Part shown: positions 19,215 to 28,487 of the stretch, one piece after another
Layout: each line of letters opens with the position of its first letter
How positions within the stretch are numbered: the first letter of the stretch is position 1
Assembly (NCBI RefSeq): GCF_002087335.1
Contig: NZ_MWVJ01000006.1
Span: 62,001-126,000 of the forward strand
DNA: 64,000 nucleotides
Source: Pseudophaeobacter leonis
GTDB taxonomy: Bacteria; Pseudomonadota; Alphaproteobacteria; Rhodobacterales; Rhodobacteraceae
Direction of reading: 5' to 3'
Notes under the pieces: generated by a model
Databases searched by the model: none
What the model saw: the letters and a program-made list of their open reading frames with translations, nothing else
What the model was told of the DNA's origin: nothing
Made by a program: the position numbers and the translations under genes

Positions 19215-20111
19215 CTAGTCAGGTTTGGCAAAGGCCAGACAGGGATCCCCACGGGGCGCTGCAGGACTGGAGAGGGTGATATCAAAAAGCCCCTCAATAC
19301 GGCCCTCTTCGCTCTGCCCCAGGGCCAGCACCTCCAGCTCTGGCATCGCCCTGGTCAGATAGACCGACAGGCCACGGTCCCTGCGGGCATGGCCATTGCC
19401 GGTGATCACCACAACAGGTCCTCCCGCTGCCCCCTCCGCTGGCCCGCCCGCGCGCTGCAGCGCGCGCTCGGTCGCGGCTGCAAGGCTGGTGTCGCGCAGG
19501 CGCTGAAAATCCACCAGCATCGGCAACATCTCGACGGGCATCGCATTGCAGTGATTGACCAGCTGATCGGCCTCACGCCGCACCTGTTCCGCTGCCGGTA
19601 AGGCTTGATCGAGGCCAAACCGCGCTGCGTCGGCGCCAAAATGGCTGGCAACCCCCGCCTGCAACGCCGCCTGCGACGCCGCACGTGGCACCAGCGCGCC
19701 AAACTGCGGCAGCTGCCGGGCTGCGTAAAACACCGGTGCATAAAGCTCAAAGGCTGGCCAGCCAGACTCTTCCCAGTTCAGAACAGCAGAGGTCTTTGCC
19801 GCATCCTGCAACACCTCTGGCGTCAGTGTATCGGCCTGCTGCTGCGTAATCATCTCCCAGACCACCGCTGTGGGCTGCAGCGCTGTGATCAGCGCCGCCT
19901 GATTGCGATGATGCTCACCATTGTCGTGCACCTCACCCAGAATGATCACATCCGCCCCGGACAGGCGCTCTGCCACCGCATCAAGGCTCTGCGCCACAAA
20001 AGGTTCCGGTGCAGCTGTGGTGTCAGCCAATAGCCCCACAGGCATGCAAGCGAACACTCCGGCTGTGGCGGCGGCCAGAATATATCTGACAAAAAAACTA
20101 TGCTTTTTCAT
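19215..20111 (-). CDS. ChaN family (haem-binding) lipoprotein-like protein
   Basis: This ChaN/DUF399-family exported protein has 298 residues. It has an N-terminal signal (about 1-28, AAATAGVFACMPVGLLAD), the conserved GEVHDNGEHH near residue 60, and a C-terminal TGNGHARRDRG block. In Campylobacter, ChaN binds haem and is linked to iron uptake; a role here is inferred only. Its ATG overlaps the rpoH stop (ATGA), so it is co-transcribed with the stress sigma factor. Confidence 0.85.
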   Translation of the reverse strand: MKKHSFFVRYILAAATAGVFACMPVGLLADTTAAPEPFVAQSLDAVAERLSGADVIILGEVHDNGEHHRNQAALITALQPTAVVWEMITQQQADTLTPEVLQDAAKTSAVLNWEESGWPAFELYAPVFYAARQLPQFGALVPRAASQAALQAGVASHFGADAARFGLDQALPAAEQVRREADQLVNHCNAMPVEMLPMLVDFQRLRDTSLAAATERALQRAGGPAEGAAGGPVVVITGNGHARRDRGLSVYLTRAMPELEVLALGQSEEGRIEGLFDITLSSPAAPRGDPCLAFAKPD

Positions 20112-20986
20112 AAAAGCAGTTTTTGCACCTCTCGCGACTGCATTTCAAGCGCTTTTCGCATTTTCAGGAAGGCCCCTGCCTCCAGTTGGCGCACCCTCTC
20201 TTTTGACAGCTGCAGCTCGCGTCCCAGATCCTCAAGCGTACGGGGAGGATCCCGCAGCTTGCGCGCCGTCACGATCAGCTGCTCGCGGCCGCTCAATCCC
20301 TGCATCGCCTCCACCAGCCATCGGCGCAACTGGCGGCGATCATGGCTGCCCTCGACAACCTCAGCCGCCTGGGCGCTGTCATCTTCCAGCACATCAATCC
20401 ATTCGCGCCCCTCGGCCTCGCTGGACTGCACCGCATTGAGCGAAAAATCAGCCCCCGCAAGACGCCCGTCCATCATCTGCACATCCCTGAGCGGCACCCC
20501 GATTTCCGAGGCGATTTTCTGGTGCAGCTGGTGTTTATCCAAACGCGCCCCATCTGCCTCTGCCTGCCGTTCCAGCTGTGCCTGCACCCGGCGCATATTA
20601 AAGAAAAGCGACTTTTGCGACGCGGTGGACCCCGTGCGCACCATCGACCAGTTGCGCATCACATAGTCCTGAATGGAGGCCTTGATCCACCAGACCGCAT
20701 AGGTCGAAAAGCGGACGCCACGATCCGGGTCAAACTTGTCAGCGGCCTTCATCAGCCCCAGACCGGCCTCCTGAATGAGGTCATTCATTGGCGCACCATA
20801 GCGTTTGAATTTCGCCGCCATCGAGATCGCCAGCCGCATATAGGCATTGATCAGCCGGTGCAGCGCCATAACATCGCCCTCGTCCCGCCAGGCATAGGCC
20901 AGCTGGCGTTCCGTTTCTGCATCAAGCAATTCTGCCTTCATCGCCTGCTTTGGCAATGGGTTTGCGGTCATGTGGTCAAGCGCCAT
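20108..20986 (-). CDS. rpoH: RNA polymerase sigma-32 factor (RpoH2-like)
   Basis: This 292-residue protein has the region 2 core signature NDLIQEAGLGLMKAADKFD, the -10 recognition segment RFSTYAVWWIKASIQDYVMR, and an RpoH-box-like QKSLFFNMRRVQAQL. Region 4 is TLEDLGRELQLSKERVRQLE. ATG at 20986 follows GGGGGGAAG and starts MALDHMTANP; the upstream open frame is rejected. Rhodobacteraceae carry two RpoH types. RpoHII of Rhodobacter is linked to singlet-oxygen stress; co-transcription with chaN would suit that, but assignment to RpoHII is inference. Confidence 0.9.
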   Translation of the reverse strand: MALDHMTANPLPKQAMKAELLDAETERQLAYAWRDEGDVMALHRLINAYMRLAISMAAKFKRYGAPMNDLIQEAGLGLMKAADKFDPDRGVRFSTYAVWWIKASIQDYVMRNWSMVRTGSTASQKSLFFNMRRVQAQLERQAEADGARLDKHQLHQKIASEIGVPLRDVQMMDGRLAGADFSLNAVQSSEAEGREWIDVLEDDSAQAAEVVEGSHDRRQLRRWLVEAMQGLSGREQLIVTARKLRDPPRTLEDLGRELQLSKERVRQLEAGAFLKMRKALEMQSREVQKLLL

Positions 20987-21367
20987 GGTCTTCCCCCCGG
21001 ATCCGTTCGTCTTGAGAAGCGCGGCACAGCAGCAGGTCGTGAGATTTCTGAACGTAACAAGCGGCCGGGCTCCCGCAATTCCTTCCGCAGCACAAGGCCA
21101 CGGCACAGTCCCTCAGAATGAACCTCCCCCTGCCTGGGAGAGCCTGGCACGCAGAGTGCGCACCTGTTCACTGCATTTTCACTGCATCCGACACATTGGC
21201 CGACCCAGCCCGCGCGCCATGCGCGCTGTGCCCGGTATAATTCCAGGGGCATCAGCTGTTTCACTGGCTATAGCGAGGTGGGACCCTGCCCTGTCTTCGC
21301 CCTTGTTTTGAGCGCCTCCAGCGGGTACGCACAATAGCGAAACCGTTCATATCTAAGGGTAAAGAAC
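20987..21367. other. Intergenic region between divergent rpoH and cobU
   Basis: There is no credible gene in either strand. A TATAAT occurs at 21236-21241 but without a good -35. I searched for an RpoE-type TGATCC motif upstream of rpoH and did not find it. The region should hold both divergent promoters, which I cannot place. Confidence 0.4.
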
Positions 21368-21886
21368 TTGTCGGCACCTGTCACATTCATTCTGGGCGGC
21401 GCGGCCTCCGGCAAGTCAAAATTCGCCGAAGATCTCTGTATTAAGTCCCAAAAATCAAAAGCCTACCTGGCAACATCACAAATATTTGATGACGAGATGC
21501 AGCAGAAGGTAACACAGCATATCCGGCAGCGTGGTGCCGGCTGGGACACTTTTGAGGCACCCTTTGAGGCGGCGCAGATTCTTGATCAGCTCAGGCCCAA
21601 CCAGATTTGCCTGCTGGACTGCGCCACCATGTGGCTGAGCAATCACCTTTTGGCCGAAACCGATCTGGCCCGGGCGCAGGCCGGGCTGCTGGCGGCCATC
21701 GAAACCTGCGCCGCAGAGCTGGTCATCGTCTCCAATGAAACCGGCCAGGGCATTGTGCCCGACAACGCCCTGGCCCGCCGCTTTCGCGAAGCTCAGGGCC
21801 GACTGAACATCGCCCTGGCCGCCAGGGCCGACTGCGTGGTGCAGGTCATTGCCGGGCTGCCGCTGGTGCTGAAAGGGGCGCTATGA
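21368..21886 (+). CDS. cobU: Adenosylcobinamide kinase / adenosylcobinamide-phosphate guanylyltransferase
   Basis: This bifunctional enzyme phosphorylates adenosylcobinamide and attaches GMP, late steps of cobalamin assembly and salvage. The P-loop FILGGAASGKSKFAEDL is at the N-terminus; the family signatures DCATMWLSN and SNETGQGIVP follow. Length is 172 residues. TTG at 21368 is the only start that preserves the N-terminal P-loop context; AAGGG lies upstream. The stop overlaps the following phosphatase start (ATGA). Confidence 0.92.
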   Translation: MSAPVTFILGGAASGKSKFAEDLCIKSQKSKAYLATSQIFDDEMQQKVTQHIRQRGAGWDTFEAPFEAAQILDQLRPNQICLLDCATMWLSNHLLAETDLARAQAGLLAAIETCAAELVIVSNETGQGIVPDNALARRFREAQGRLNIALAARADCVVQVIAGLPLVLKGAL

Positions 21887-22464
21887 AATCCCGACTGTTT
21901 TTGGTCCGGCATGGACCGACCCATGCCAAATCCATGGTGGGCTGGTCCGACCTGCCCGCCGCCCTGTCCGACACCGCCGCTCTGGCCCGGCTTGAGGCTG
22001 CCCTGCCGCCCGAAGCTCTGGTGGTCTCGTCCGACCTGATCCGCGCCGTCGATACCGCCAGCGCCATCCAGGGCCGCCGCCGCCGCCTGCCGCATCAGGC
22101 CGATCTGCGGGAAATCCATTTTGGCGCCTGGGAGCTGCGCAGCTGGAAAGAGATCGACGCCGAAGACCCGGCCCGCATCCGCGCCTATTGGGAGACGCCG
22201 GGCGACAGCACCCCGCCGGGGGGCGAAAGCTGGAACCAGGTCTGCGCCCGGGTCAATACCGCCATAGATACGCTGCTACAGGCCCATCTGGGACAGGATC
22301 TGGTGATTGTCGGCCACTTTGGTCAGATCCTGACACAGATCCAGCGCGCCGGGGGACTCAGCGCGGCGGCTGCCTTTTCTCACCGCATCGACAATCTCTC
22401 GGTCAGCGAAGTGCAATATGGCCCTGAGGGCTGGACCTCCGGGGCATTAAATCAAATATTGTGA
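21883..22464 (+). CDS. Histidine phosphatase family protein (CobC-like)
   Basis: This 193-residue phosphoglycerate-mutase-fold phosphatase has the N-terminal catalytic RHG in FLVRHGPTHAKSM, the EIHFGAWE segment and the second His in IVGHFGQIL. Overlap with cobU suggests alpha-ribazole-5'-phosphate phosphatase (CobC) activity in nucleotide-loop assembly. The family is promiscuous, so this is inferred from context only. Confidence 0.8.
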   Translation: MKSRLFLVRHGPTHAKSMVGWSDLPAALSDTAALARLEAALPPEALVVSSDLIRAVDTASAIQGRRRRLPHQADLREIHFGAWELRSWKEIDAEDPARIRAYWETPGDSTPPGGESWNQVCARVNTAIDTLLQAHLGQDLVIVGHFGQILTQIQRAGGLSAAAAFSHRIDNLSVSEVQYGPEGWTSGALNQIL

Positions 22465-22486
22465 TATAATATCGCACAAATATACG
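22459..22486 (+). promoter_or_regulatory. Candidate promoter with embedded imperfect palindrome (GST-like gene)
   Basis: TTGTGA (22459-22464) and TATACG (22481-22486) are 16 bp apart, 36 bases before the ATG. The -35 forms the left half of TTGTGATAT-A-ATATCGCACAA, a palindrome apart from one inserted base, a plausible repressor site. The block is AT-rich against a GC-rich background. Confidence 0.4.
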
Positions 22487-22522
22487 ATTTAAGAATTAAT
22501 TACGCGCCGCTAGAGTCGCCCC

Positions 22523-23205
22523 ATGACATATGAACTCTACATTGGTGATCGCATGTATTCCAGTTGGTCGTTGCGCGGCTGGCTCATGCTCGAAAAATTT
22601 GCAATCCCGCATCAAACCCATCTGGTAGGACTTTTTTCCGGGACCATGGCCGCCGATATGGCGCCGCTGGCCCCGGCACGGTTAGTGCCCGCGCTCAGGA
22701 CGGATCAGGGCCTGGTGATTGGAGAAAGCCTCGCCATCGGTGAAACCCTCGCCGAGCAGTTTCCCACAGCTGGTCTATGGCCCCGCGCTGCGGATCAGCG
22801 CGCCACCGCCCGCTGGCTGGTGACAGAGATGGTGGCCGGCTTTGTAGCTCTGCGGCGCGACTGCCCCATGCAGCTGTCTCATGTCTGGCAGGGCTTTGCC
22901 CCTGCCGCGGCAGTGCTGGCGGATCTCGCCCGCATTGAAACGCTGTTTGCCCATGCCCGCAGCCTGTCGGGGGCCAAAAATGGTCCGCTGTTTGGACCTA
23001 TAGTCTGGCAGATGTGTTCTACACGCCCATAGCAGCGCGGATCATTGGCTACGATCTGCCCGTCTCTGCCGCGACCCGCGCCTATTGCGAGATGCTGCTG
23101 GCCGACCCTGTGGTGCTGCGCTGGCAACAGCAGGCACGCGCCGTCAGCTATGCGACGGAACCCTACCAGCTGGACCTGCCGCGTGCGCCCTGGCCCATTG
23201 GCTAG
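22523..23205 (+). CDS. Glutathione S-transferase-like protein (frameshifted)
   Basis: The N-terminal thioredoxin-like half (ELYIGDRMYSSWSLRGWLML, with GLVIGESLAIGETLAEQF as the gamma-glutamyl site) is followed by a helical C-terminal half. The frame breaks near 22998: GPLFG is in the first frame and YSLADVFYTPIAARI in another, which fits one missing base. Intact length would be about 227 residues. Substrate is unknown. It has its own putative promoter just upstream. Confidence 0.85.
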
Positions 23206-23369
23206 ATCTGTTTGCTGCAGGCCGTGACGGCCTGCGCCGCAAGCTCTCGGCCCCGGCGCGCCGCTTGCGAGAAAACAGCGCAAAATCCGCCCGGGCCACC
23301 GTTCTGTTGATGACTCCAATACCACGGTCTCTATGATTTTTTCTTGTTTGATCAAGGGAATGAGACTGC

Positions 23370-24871
23370 ATGATCAGCCGCGCCAACACGGTGGCCTTTC
23401 ACGGCATAGACGCGCGCCCCGTCGAGGTGCAATGCTCGCTGGTGGCAGGCCTTCCGGCCTTTGCCATCGTGGGCCTGCCCGACAAGGCGGTCTCTGAGGC
23501 GCGTGAACGCGTGCGCGCCGCCTTTGCGGCCATGTCAATCGCGCTGCCGGCCAAACGGATCACCGTCAATCTCTCGCCTGCAGATCTGCCCAAGGAGGGC
23601 AGCCATTTCGACCTGCCCATTGCCCTCGCGCTGCTGGCCGCCATCGGCATCATCCCGCCAGAGGCGGTGGCTGAGACCGTGGCACTGGGCGAGCTGTCGC
23701 TGGACGGGCTGTTGATGCCAGTCACTGGCGCCTTGCCGGCCGCCATGGCTGCGGCCGCTGCGGATCGTCACCTCTTGTGCCCGAAAGCATCGGCCGCCGA
23801 GGCCGCCTGGGCGGGGGATGCGCTGGTCATGGTGCCGCGAGCCTGATCGAGGCGGTCCGGCATTTTTCTGGCGAGATGCCGCTTGCCCCGGCGCGCCCCG
23901 GCGAAGTCCTCTCTGACAGCCACCCCCGCGATCTGCGCGACATCAAAGGCCAGGAACAGGCGAAACGGGCCCTGGAGATTGCCGCCGCCGGGCGGCATCA
24001 TATCCTGATGACCGGGCCGCCGGGGTCAGGAAAATCCATGCTGGCGGCGCGTCTTCCCTCCATTCTGCCGCCGCTGTCGGCGCAAGGGGCGCTGGAGACC
24101 TCGATGATCCACTCGCTCTGCGGCATGATCAAGGAGGGCGGCATCAGCCGCAGCCCTCCGTTTCGCGAGCCGCATCACACCGCCTCGATGCCGGCGATTG
24201 TTGGCGGCGGACGCCGGGCGCATCCCGGCGAGATCAGCCTCGCGCACAACGGCGTGCTGTTCATGGATGCGCTGCCCGAATTCAGTCGCACCGTGCTGGA
24301 AACCCTGCGCCAGCCGCTGGAAAGCGGCGAGGTGATGATCGCCCGCGCCAATGCCCATATCCGCTACCCCAGCCGCTTTATGCTGGTGGCGGCGGCCAAT
24401 CCCTGCAAATGCGGGTATCTGGCCGATGCCGCCCGCGCCTGTGCCCGCGCGCCGGGCTGTGGCGCCGATTATCTGGGACGCATTTCGGGGCCGATGCTTG
24501 ACCGGTTTGATCTGCGCATCGAAATACCACCGGTGGATTTTCGCGACCTGGACCTGCCGCCCACCAGCGAGGGATCTGCAGAGGTGGCCCTGCGTGTCGC
24601 CAGCGCCCGCGAACTGCAGAGCCAGCGCTATCGTGACATGCCAGAGGTCTGGCTCAACAGCGATGCCGAGGGCGAGGTTCTGGATCAGATCACCGCCCTT
24701 ACGCCCGACAGCCGCGCGCTGTTGCTGCGCGCCGCCGAGCGTTTTGGCCTGACAGCGCGCGGCTATCACCGGGTGATGCGGGTGGCGCGCACCATTGCTG
24801 ATCTGGCCGCGCAGCATCAGGTTCAGCGCAGCCATGTGGCCGAGGCCCTCAGCTTTCGCCTGAACAACTAG
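23370..24871 (+). CDS. comM: YifB/ComM family Mg-chelatase-like AAA+ ATPase (frameshifted)
   Basis: ComM is a hexameric helicase promoting branch migration during natural transformation. The N-terminal domain has HGIDARPVEVQCSLVAGLPAF and GLPDKAVSEARERV. The AAA+ core has Walker A TGPPGSGKSML, the segment PFREPHHTAS, a zinc-like NPCKCGYL...C...C region, and arginine-finger helices. The frame breaks near 23837 (ALVMV then ASLIEAVRHFSG), one base missing. Walker B reads NGVLFMDALPEF, with Ala where relatives have the catalytic Glu. Intact length is about 500 residues. Confidence 0.92.
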
Positions 24872-24961
24872 CCTGAATAGCTAGAGGCTTGAGGCGAGAA
24901 CCGGGAGCGCAGCAAGACAGCGGGCTGAAAGTCGGCCCACACTCACCTCATGCGCTGCAGG

Positions 24962-25903
24962 TTATCGCTGCGCGCAGCGCCCCTCGATGGCCAGCCAGAT
25001 TTTTTCCGCGATATTCACCTCGTCAAAGCGCTCCAGCTCCTGAATGCCGGTGGGCGAGGTGACGTTGATCTCGGTGAGATAGTCGCCGATCACATCGATG
25101 CCAACAAAGACCTGCCCCTTTTCCTTGAGCAGCGGCCCAATGGCGGCACAGATTTCAAGGTCGCGCTCGGTCAGGCCGATCTTCTCGGGACGGCCACCAA
25201 CATGCATGTTCGAGCGGGTCTCACCAGCCGCAGGCACCCGGTTGATGGCACCGACAGGCTCGCCATCGACCAGAATCACCCGCTTGTCGCCATTGCTGAC
25301 GTCGGGCAGGAATTTCTGAACAATCAGCGGCTCGCGGCTAAACCCGGTGAACAGCTCGTGCAGCGAGGTGAGGTTGCGGTCATTGGCATCCAAACGAAAC
25401 ACCCCGGCGCCGCCATTGCCATAAAGCGGCTTCAGGATGATGTCGCCGTGGCGCGCCTTGAAGGCCTTGATGGTTTCAAGGTCACGGGCGATGGCAGTGG
25501 GGGGCGTCAGATCCGGGAAGTCCAGCACCAGCAGTTTTTCCGGAAAATTCCGCACCCAAAACGGGTCATTCACCACCAGACAGTCGTCCTTCAGGCGGTC
25601 CAGAAGATGCGTCGAGGTGATGTAATGCATGTCAAACGGCGGATCCTGACGCAGCCAGACCACATCATAGTCGGCCAGATCCACCTCTCGCATTTCCCCC
25701 AGAATAGCAGGCGTTCCCGCCACCCGCTGCACTGTCATATCCTGACCGCGCGCGGTGATCTTGCCTTCCTGATAGGCCAGCTGGTCGGGGAGATAGAAAA
25801 ACAGCTCATGCCCCCGCGCCTGTGCCTCTTCCGCCAGGCGGAAACTGCTGTCGGCGTTGATGTCGACACCCATGATCGGGTCCATCTGAAAGGCGATTTT
25901 CAT
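24962..25903 (-). CDS. gshB: Glutathione synthase
   Basis: This ATP-grasp ligase joins gamma-glutamylcysteine and glycine. Length is 313 residues, typical. Recognisable blocks are [19 protein letters not shown] at the N-terminus, [17 protein letters not shown] for the ATP-grasp loop, [20 protein letters not shown], and the metal-binding [19 protein letters not shown]. It is the last gene of a likely rsmI-yraN-gshB transcript and converges on comM. Confidence 0.95.
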   Translation of the reverse strand: MKIAFQMDPIMGVDINADSSFRLAEEAQARGHELFFYLPDQLAYQEGKITARGQDMTVQRVAGTPAILGEMREVDLADYDVVWLRQDPPFDMHYITSTHLLDRLKDDCLVVNDPFWVRNFPEKLLVLDFPDLTPPTAIARDLETIKAFKARHGDIILKPLYGNGGAGVFRLDANDRNLTSLHELFTGFSREPLIVQKFLPDVSNGDKRVILVDGEPVGAINRVPAAGETRSNMHVGGRPEKIGLTERDLEICAAIGPLLKEKGQVFVGIDVIGDYLTEINVTSPTGIQELERFDEVNIAEKIWLAIEGRCAQR

Positions 25904-25987
25904 GCGGCTTGTCCCTTTTGCTTTGGCAATAGATGGCGCAGCTGCGACTGAGGTTCAATATGCTAAGTTCAACAACACCCTGTGCGT

Positions 25988-26362
25988 TCATCCCTGGCCA
26001 TAGGCATTTTCCAGGATCTCGACCGCGCCATCGCGGCTCACCAGCACCACGTCGATGCGCGCCTCGCTCAACCCGCCCAGCGGTTGCTGCTCCAGATATA
26101 GGGCCGCTGACGCCTGCACCCGCTGCATCTGGCCCTCGGTGATCCGGGAGGCCGCCGCCGTGATGCTGGGGCCGGTCTTGACCTCGGTAAAAACCAAAAG
26201 CGCGCCGCGGCGCAGGATGAGGTCGATCTCACCACCCGCACCGCGCCAGCGCAGCTCTTCGACGGTATAGCCCTGTGCCTCATAGGTGCGCGCGGCCTGC
26301 GCCTCGGCCGAGCTGCCCGCAAGATGTGCGCGCAATCCGGTGGAGGCGCGGCCCTTTGCCAT
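25988..26362 (-). CDS. YraN family protein (UPF0102)
   Basis: This 124-residue protein has a restriction-endonuclease-like fold, with the conserved block GGEIDLILRRGALLVFTEVKT carrying the nuclease-type D-x(n)-ExK residues. Family function is unsettled, though many members neighbour rsmI as here. The start is 1 nt from the rsmI stop, indicating co-translation. Confidence 0.88.
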   Translation of the reverse strand: MAKGRASTGLRAHLAGSSAEAQAARTYEAQGYTVEELRWRGAGGEIDLILRRGALLVFTEVKTGPSITAAASRITEGQMQRVQASAALYLEQQPLGGLSEARIDVVLVSRDGAVEILENAYGQG

Positions 26363-26363
26363 C

Positions 26364-27221
26364 TCAGTCTTCTTTCGCCAGCTTCAGGGCCATCTGATAG
26401 ACCTTGCGGCGCGGCATCTCATGCGCCTCCGAGACGATGGCGGCGGCGTCTTTGACCGAATTGTCAATCAGGGCGGCGCGCAGATCGCTCTCGATGTCGC
26501 CATCGCTGACCACCACTTCGCTCAACCGGTCCACAAGTATCACGATTTCACCCTTCACAGGGGTTTCCACCAGACTGGCGGCCAGCTCCACCAGCGGCAG
26601 GCGGCGGACCTCTTCGAATTTTTTGGTCAGCTCACGACACAGCGCCGCCGGGCGATTTCCCAGCACATCGGCCATATCCGCGACCGAGGCCGCCACCCGT
26701 TTTGGGGATTCGTAAAAGGCAAGTGTTCCGGGAATCGCGCTCACCTCTTCCAGCCGTTTGCGCCGGGCCCCGGTGGCATTGGGCAGAAAGCCTGCAAAAA
26801 AGAACGCGTCCGTCGGCAGGCCCGCCAGCGCAAGGGCCGTTGTCACGGCGGTGGCCCCCGGCGCTGTGGTCACCAGATAGCCAGCATCTGACGCAGCTTT
26901 CGACAGGCCATATCCGGGGTCGGCAATCAGCGGCATCCCCGCTTCTGAGGCATAGGCGACAGATTTTCCCGCCTCCAGGGCGGCCAGCAATTTGGAGCGC
27001 GCACCCACTCCGCTATGATCATGGTAGGCGAGAACCTGTCGATCCCGCAGCGGCACCCCATGAATTTCCATCAGGCGACGCAGCGAGCGCGTGTCTTCGG
27101 CCGCGATCAGATCCGCCGAGGCCAGCACGTCGAGCGCCCGCAGCGTGATGTCACGCGCGGTGCCCAGGGGTGTTGCCACAAAATACAGTCCCGGCAACAA
27201 ATTGACGATCTGATGATTCAC
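26364..27221 (-). CDS. rsmI: 16S rRNA (cytidine-1402 2'-O)-methyltransferase
   Basis: RsmI is a tetrapyrrole-methylase-fold enzyme that methylates ribose of C1402 in the ribosomal P site. Signatures are LYFVATPLGTARDITLRAL, ADLIAAEDTRSLRRLM and SEAGMPLIADPGYGL, followed by a C-terminal domain with VYQMALKLAKED at the end. Length is 285 residues. It is divergent from the lipoprotein gene at 27308; the 86-bp gap must hold both promoters. Confidence 0.95.
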   Translation of the reverse strand: MNHQIVNLLPGLYFVATPLGTARDITLRALDVLASADLIAAEDTRSLRRLMEIHGVPLRDRQVLAYHDHSGVGARSKLLAALEAGKSVAYASEAGMPLIADPGYGLSKAASDAGYLVTTAPGATAVTTALALAGLPTDAFFFAGFLPNATGARRKRLEEVSAIPGTLAFYESPKRVAASVADMADVLGNRPAALCRELTKKFEEVRRLPLVELAASLVETPVKGEIVILVDRLSEVVVSDGDIESDLRAALIDNSVKDAAAIVSEAHEMPRRKVYQMALKLAKED

Positions 27222-27307
27222 GCTGGACCCGCCTTTTTGGTCGTTTATTATCGCCCCAGAACCAACACGGCGCAGAAGCGCCGGACAAGGGGAGTTTCAA
27301 GTTCATT

Positions 27308-28480
27308 ATGTTTGCTGTTTTCAAACGCGCCCGCAAGGCAACATTGGTTGCTGTTGCGGCACTTTCGACATTTGCATTGACCGCCTGTGACCCGGCCTCT
27401 CTTGGGGGTGGGCCATCCATCAACACCTCAAAGCCGGTGCCCGTTGCCCTGCTGGTTCCGCGCGGATCGGCACAGTCCGGCGACAGCGTTCTGGCCCAGA
27501 GCCTGGAAAACGCCGCCCGTCTGGCGATTGCAGATCTCAAAGGCGTGCAGATTGACCTACGCATCTATGACACTGCCGGCGATCCTGCCCGCGCCGCAGC
27601 CGTAGCCACCGAAGCCGTAAATGCCGGGGCACGTATCATTCTGGGACCGGTCTATGCCGAGGCCGCCAATGCCGCCGGAATTGCCGCCGCGAAAAAGGGC
27701 GTCAATGTTTTGGCCTTTTCCAACACCAGCTCCATTGCCGGGGGCAACGTCTTTATCCTCGGGCCAACCTTTGACAACACGGCCCGCCGCCTGACGACCT
27801 ATGCCAAAGCGCAGGGCAAAAGCCGGATTGTGATCGCCAGCAGCGCTGACTCTGCGGGTCTGGCGGGTCAGGCCGCCATCCGCAACGCTGCCGCGCAGTC
27901 GGGATCAACCATCACCAGCAGCATCGGCTATGAGCTGTCACAGAAAGGCGTGATCAACGCCATTCCGGAAATTCGCGCAGCCACAGGCGGCGGTGCCTCG
28001 GATGTATTGTTTCTGACCGCCACCACGGCCGGCGCTCTGCCCCTGCTGACACAGCTGCTTCCCGAAGCCGGTGTGAAACCCGAAGACATCCAGTATGTCG
28101 GCCTCACCCGCTGGGACGTGCCTGCGCAGACCCTGGCGCTTCCGGGAGTTCAGGGCGGCTGGTTTGCCATGCCAGATCCCGGCACGGCGCGCCGGTTCCG
28201 CGATCGCTATGAGGCCACCTATGGCGCGGCACCCCATTCTATTGGCGGGCTGGCCTATGACGGGATTGCCGCGGTTGGAGCGCTTGTTGGCGCCGGTAAA
28301 TCCGACGCTTTGACCGCTGGAGCCCTGACACAGGGTGCCGGCTTCCTGGGCACAAGCGGCATCTTCCGTCTGCGCCCCGATGGCACCAATGACCGCGGTC
28401 TGGCCATTGCAACAATTACAGATCAGAAAGTTGTCGTCATTGACTCTGCCCCCAGCCGCTTCACAGGCGCCGGACTCTGA
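27308..28480 (+). CDS. Penicillin-binding protein activator (LpoA-like lipoprotein)
   Basis: This is a lipoprotein: the signal ends with lipobox LTAC, so Cys is near residue 27. The mature part is a type I periplasmic-binding-protein fold (ABC-transporter substrate-binding-like), e.g. VPVALLVPRG, GARIILGPVYAEAANAA and GGLAYDGIAAVGAL. The E. coli LpoA C-terminal domain has this fold and activates PBP1A from the outer membrane. The rsmI neighbour matches the E. coli order (rsmI next to lpoA), which supports the assignment. Length is 390 residues. Confidence 0.82.
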   Translation: MFAVFKRARKATLVAVAALSTFALTACDPASLGGGPSINTSKPVPVALLVPRGSAQSGDSVLAQSLENAARLAIADLKGVQIDLRIYDTAGDPARAAAVATEAVNAGARIILGPVYAEAANAAGIAAAKKGVNVLAFSNTSSIAGGNVFILGPTFDNTARRLTTYAKAQGKSRIVIASSADSAGLAGQAAIRNAAAQSGSTITSSIGYELSQKGVINAIPEIRAATGGGASDVLFLTATTAGALPLLTQLLPEAGVKPEDIQYVGLTRWDVPAQTLALPGVQGGWFAMPDPGTARRFRDRYEATYGAAPHSIGGLAYDGIAAVGALVGAGKSDALTAGALTQGAGFLGTSGIFRLRPDGTNDRGLAIATITDQKVVVIDSAPSRFTGAGL

Positions 28481-28487
28481 TCCAGCC

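Noticed and set aside
21236-21241. TATAAT as the cobU promoter
   Set aside because: The expected -35 position reads CGCGCC and the distance to the start is long; evidence is too weak.
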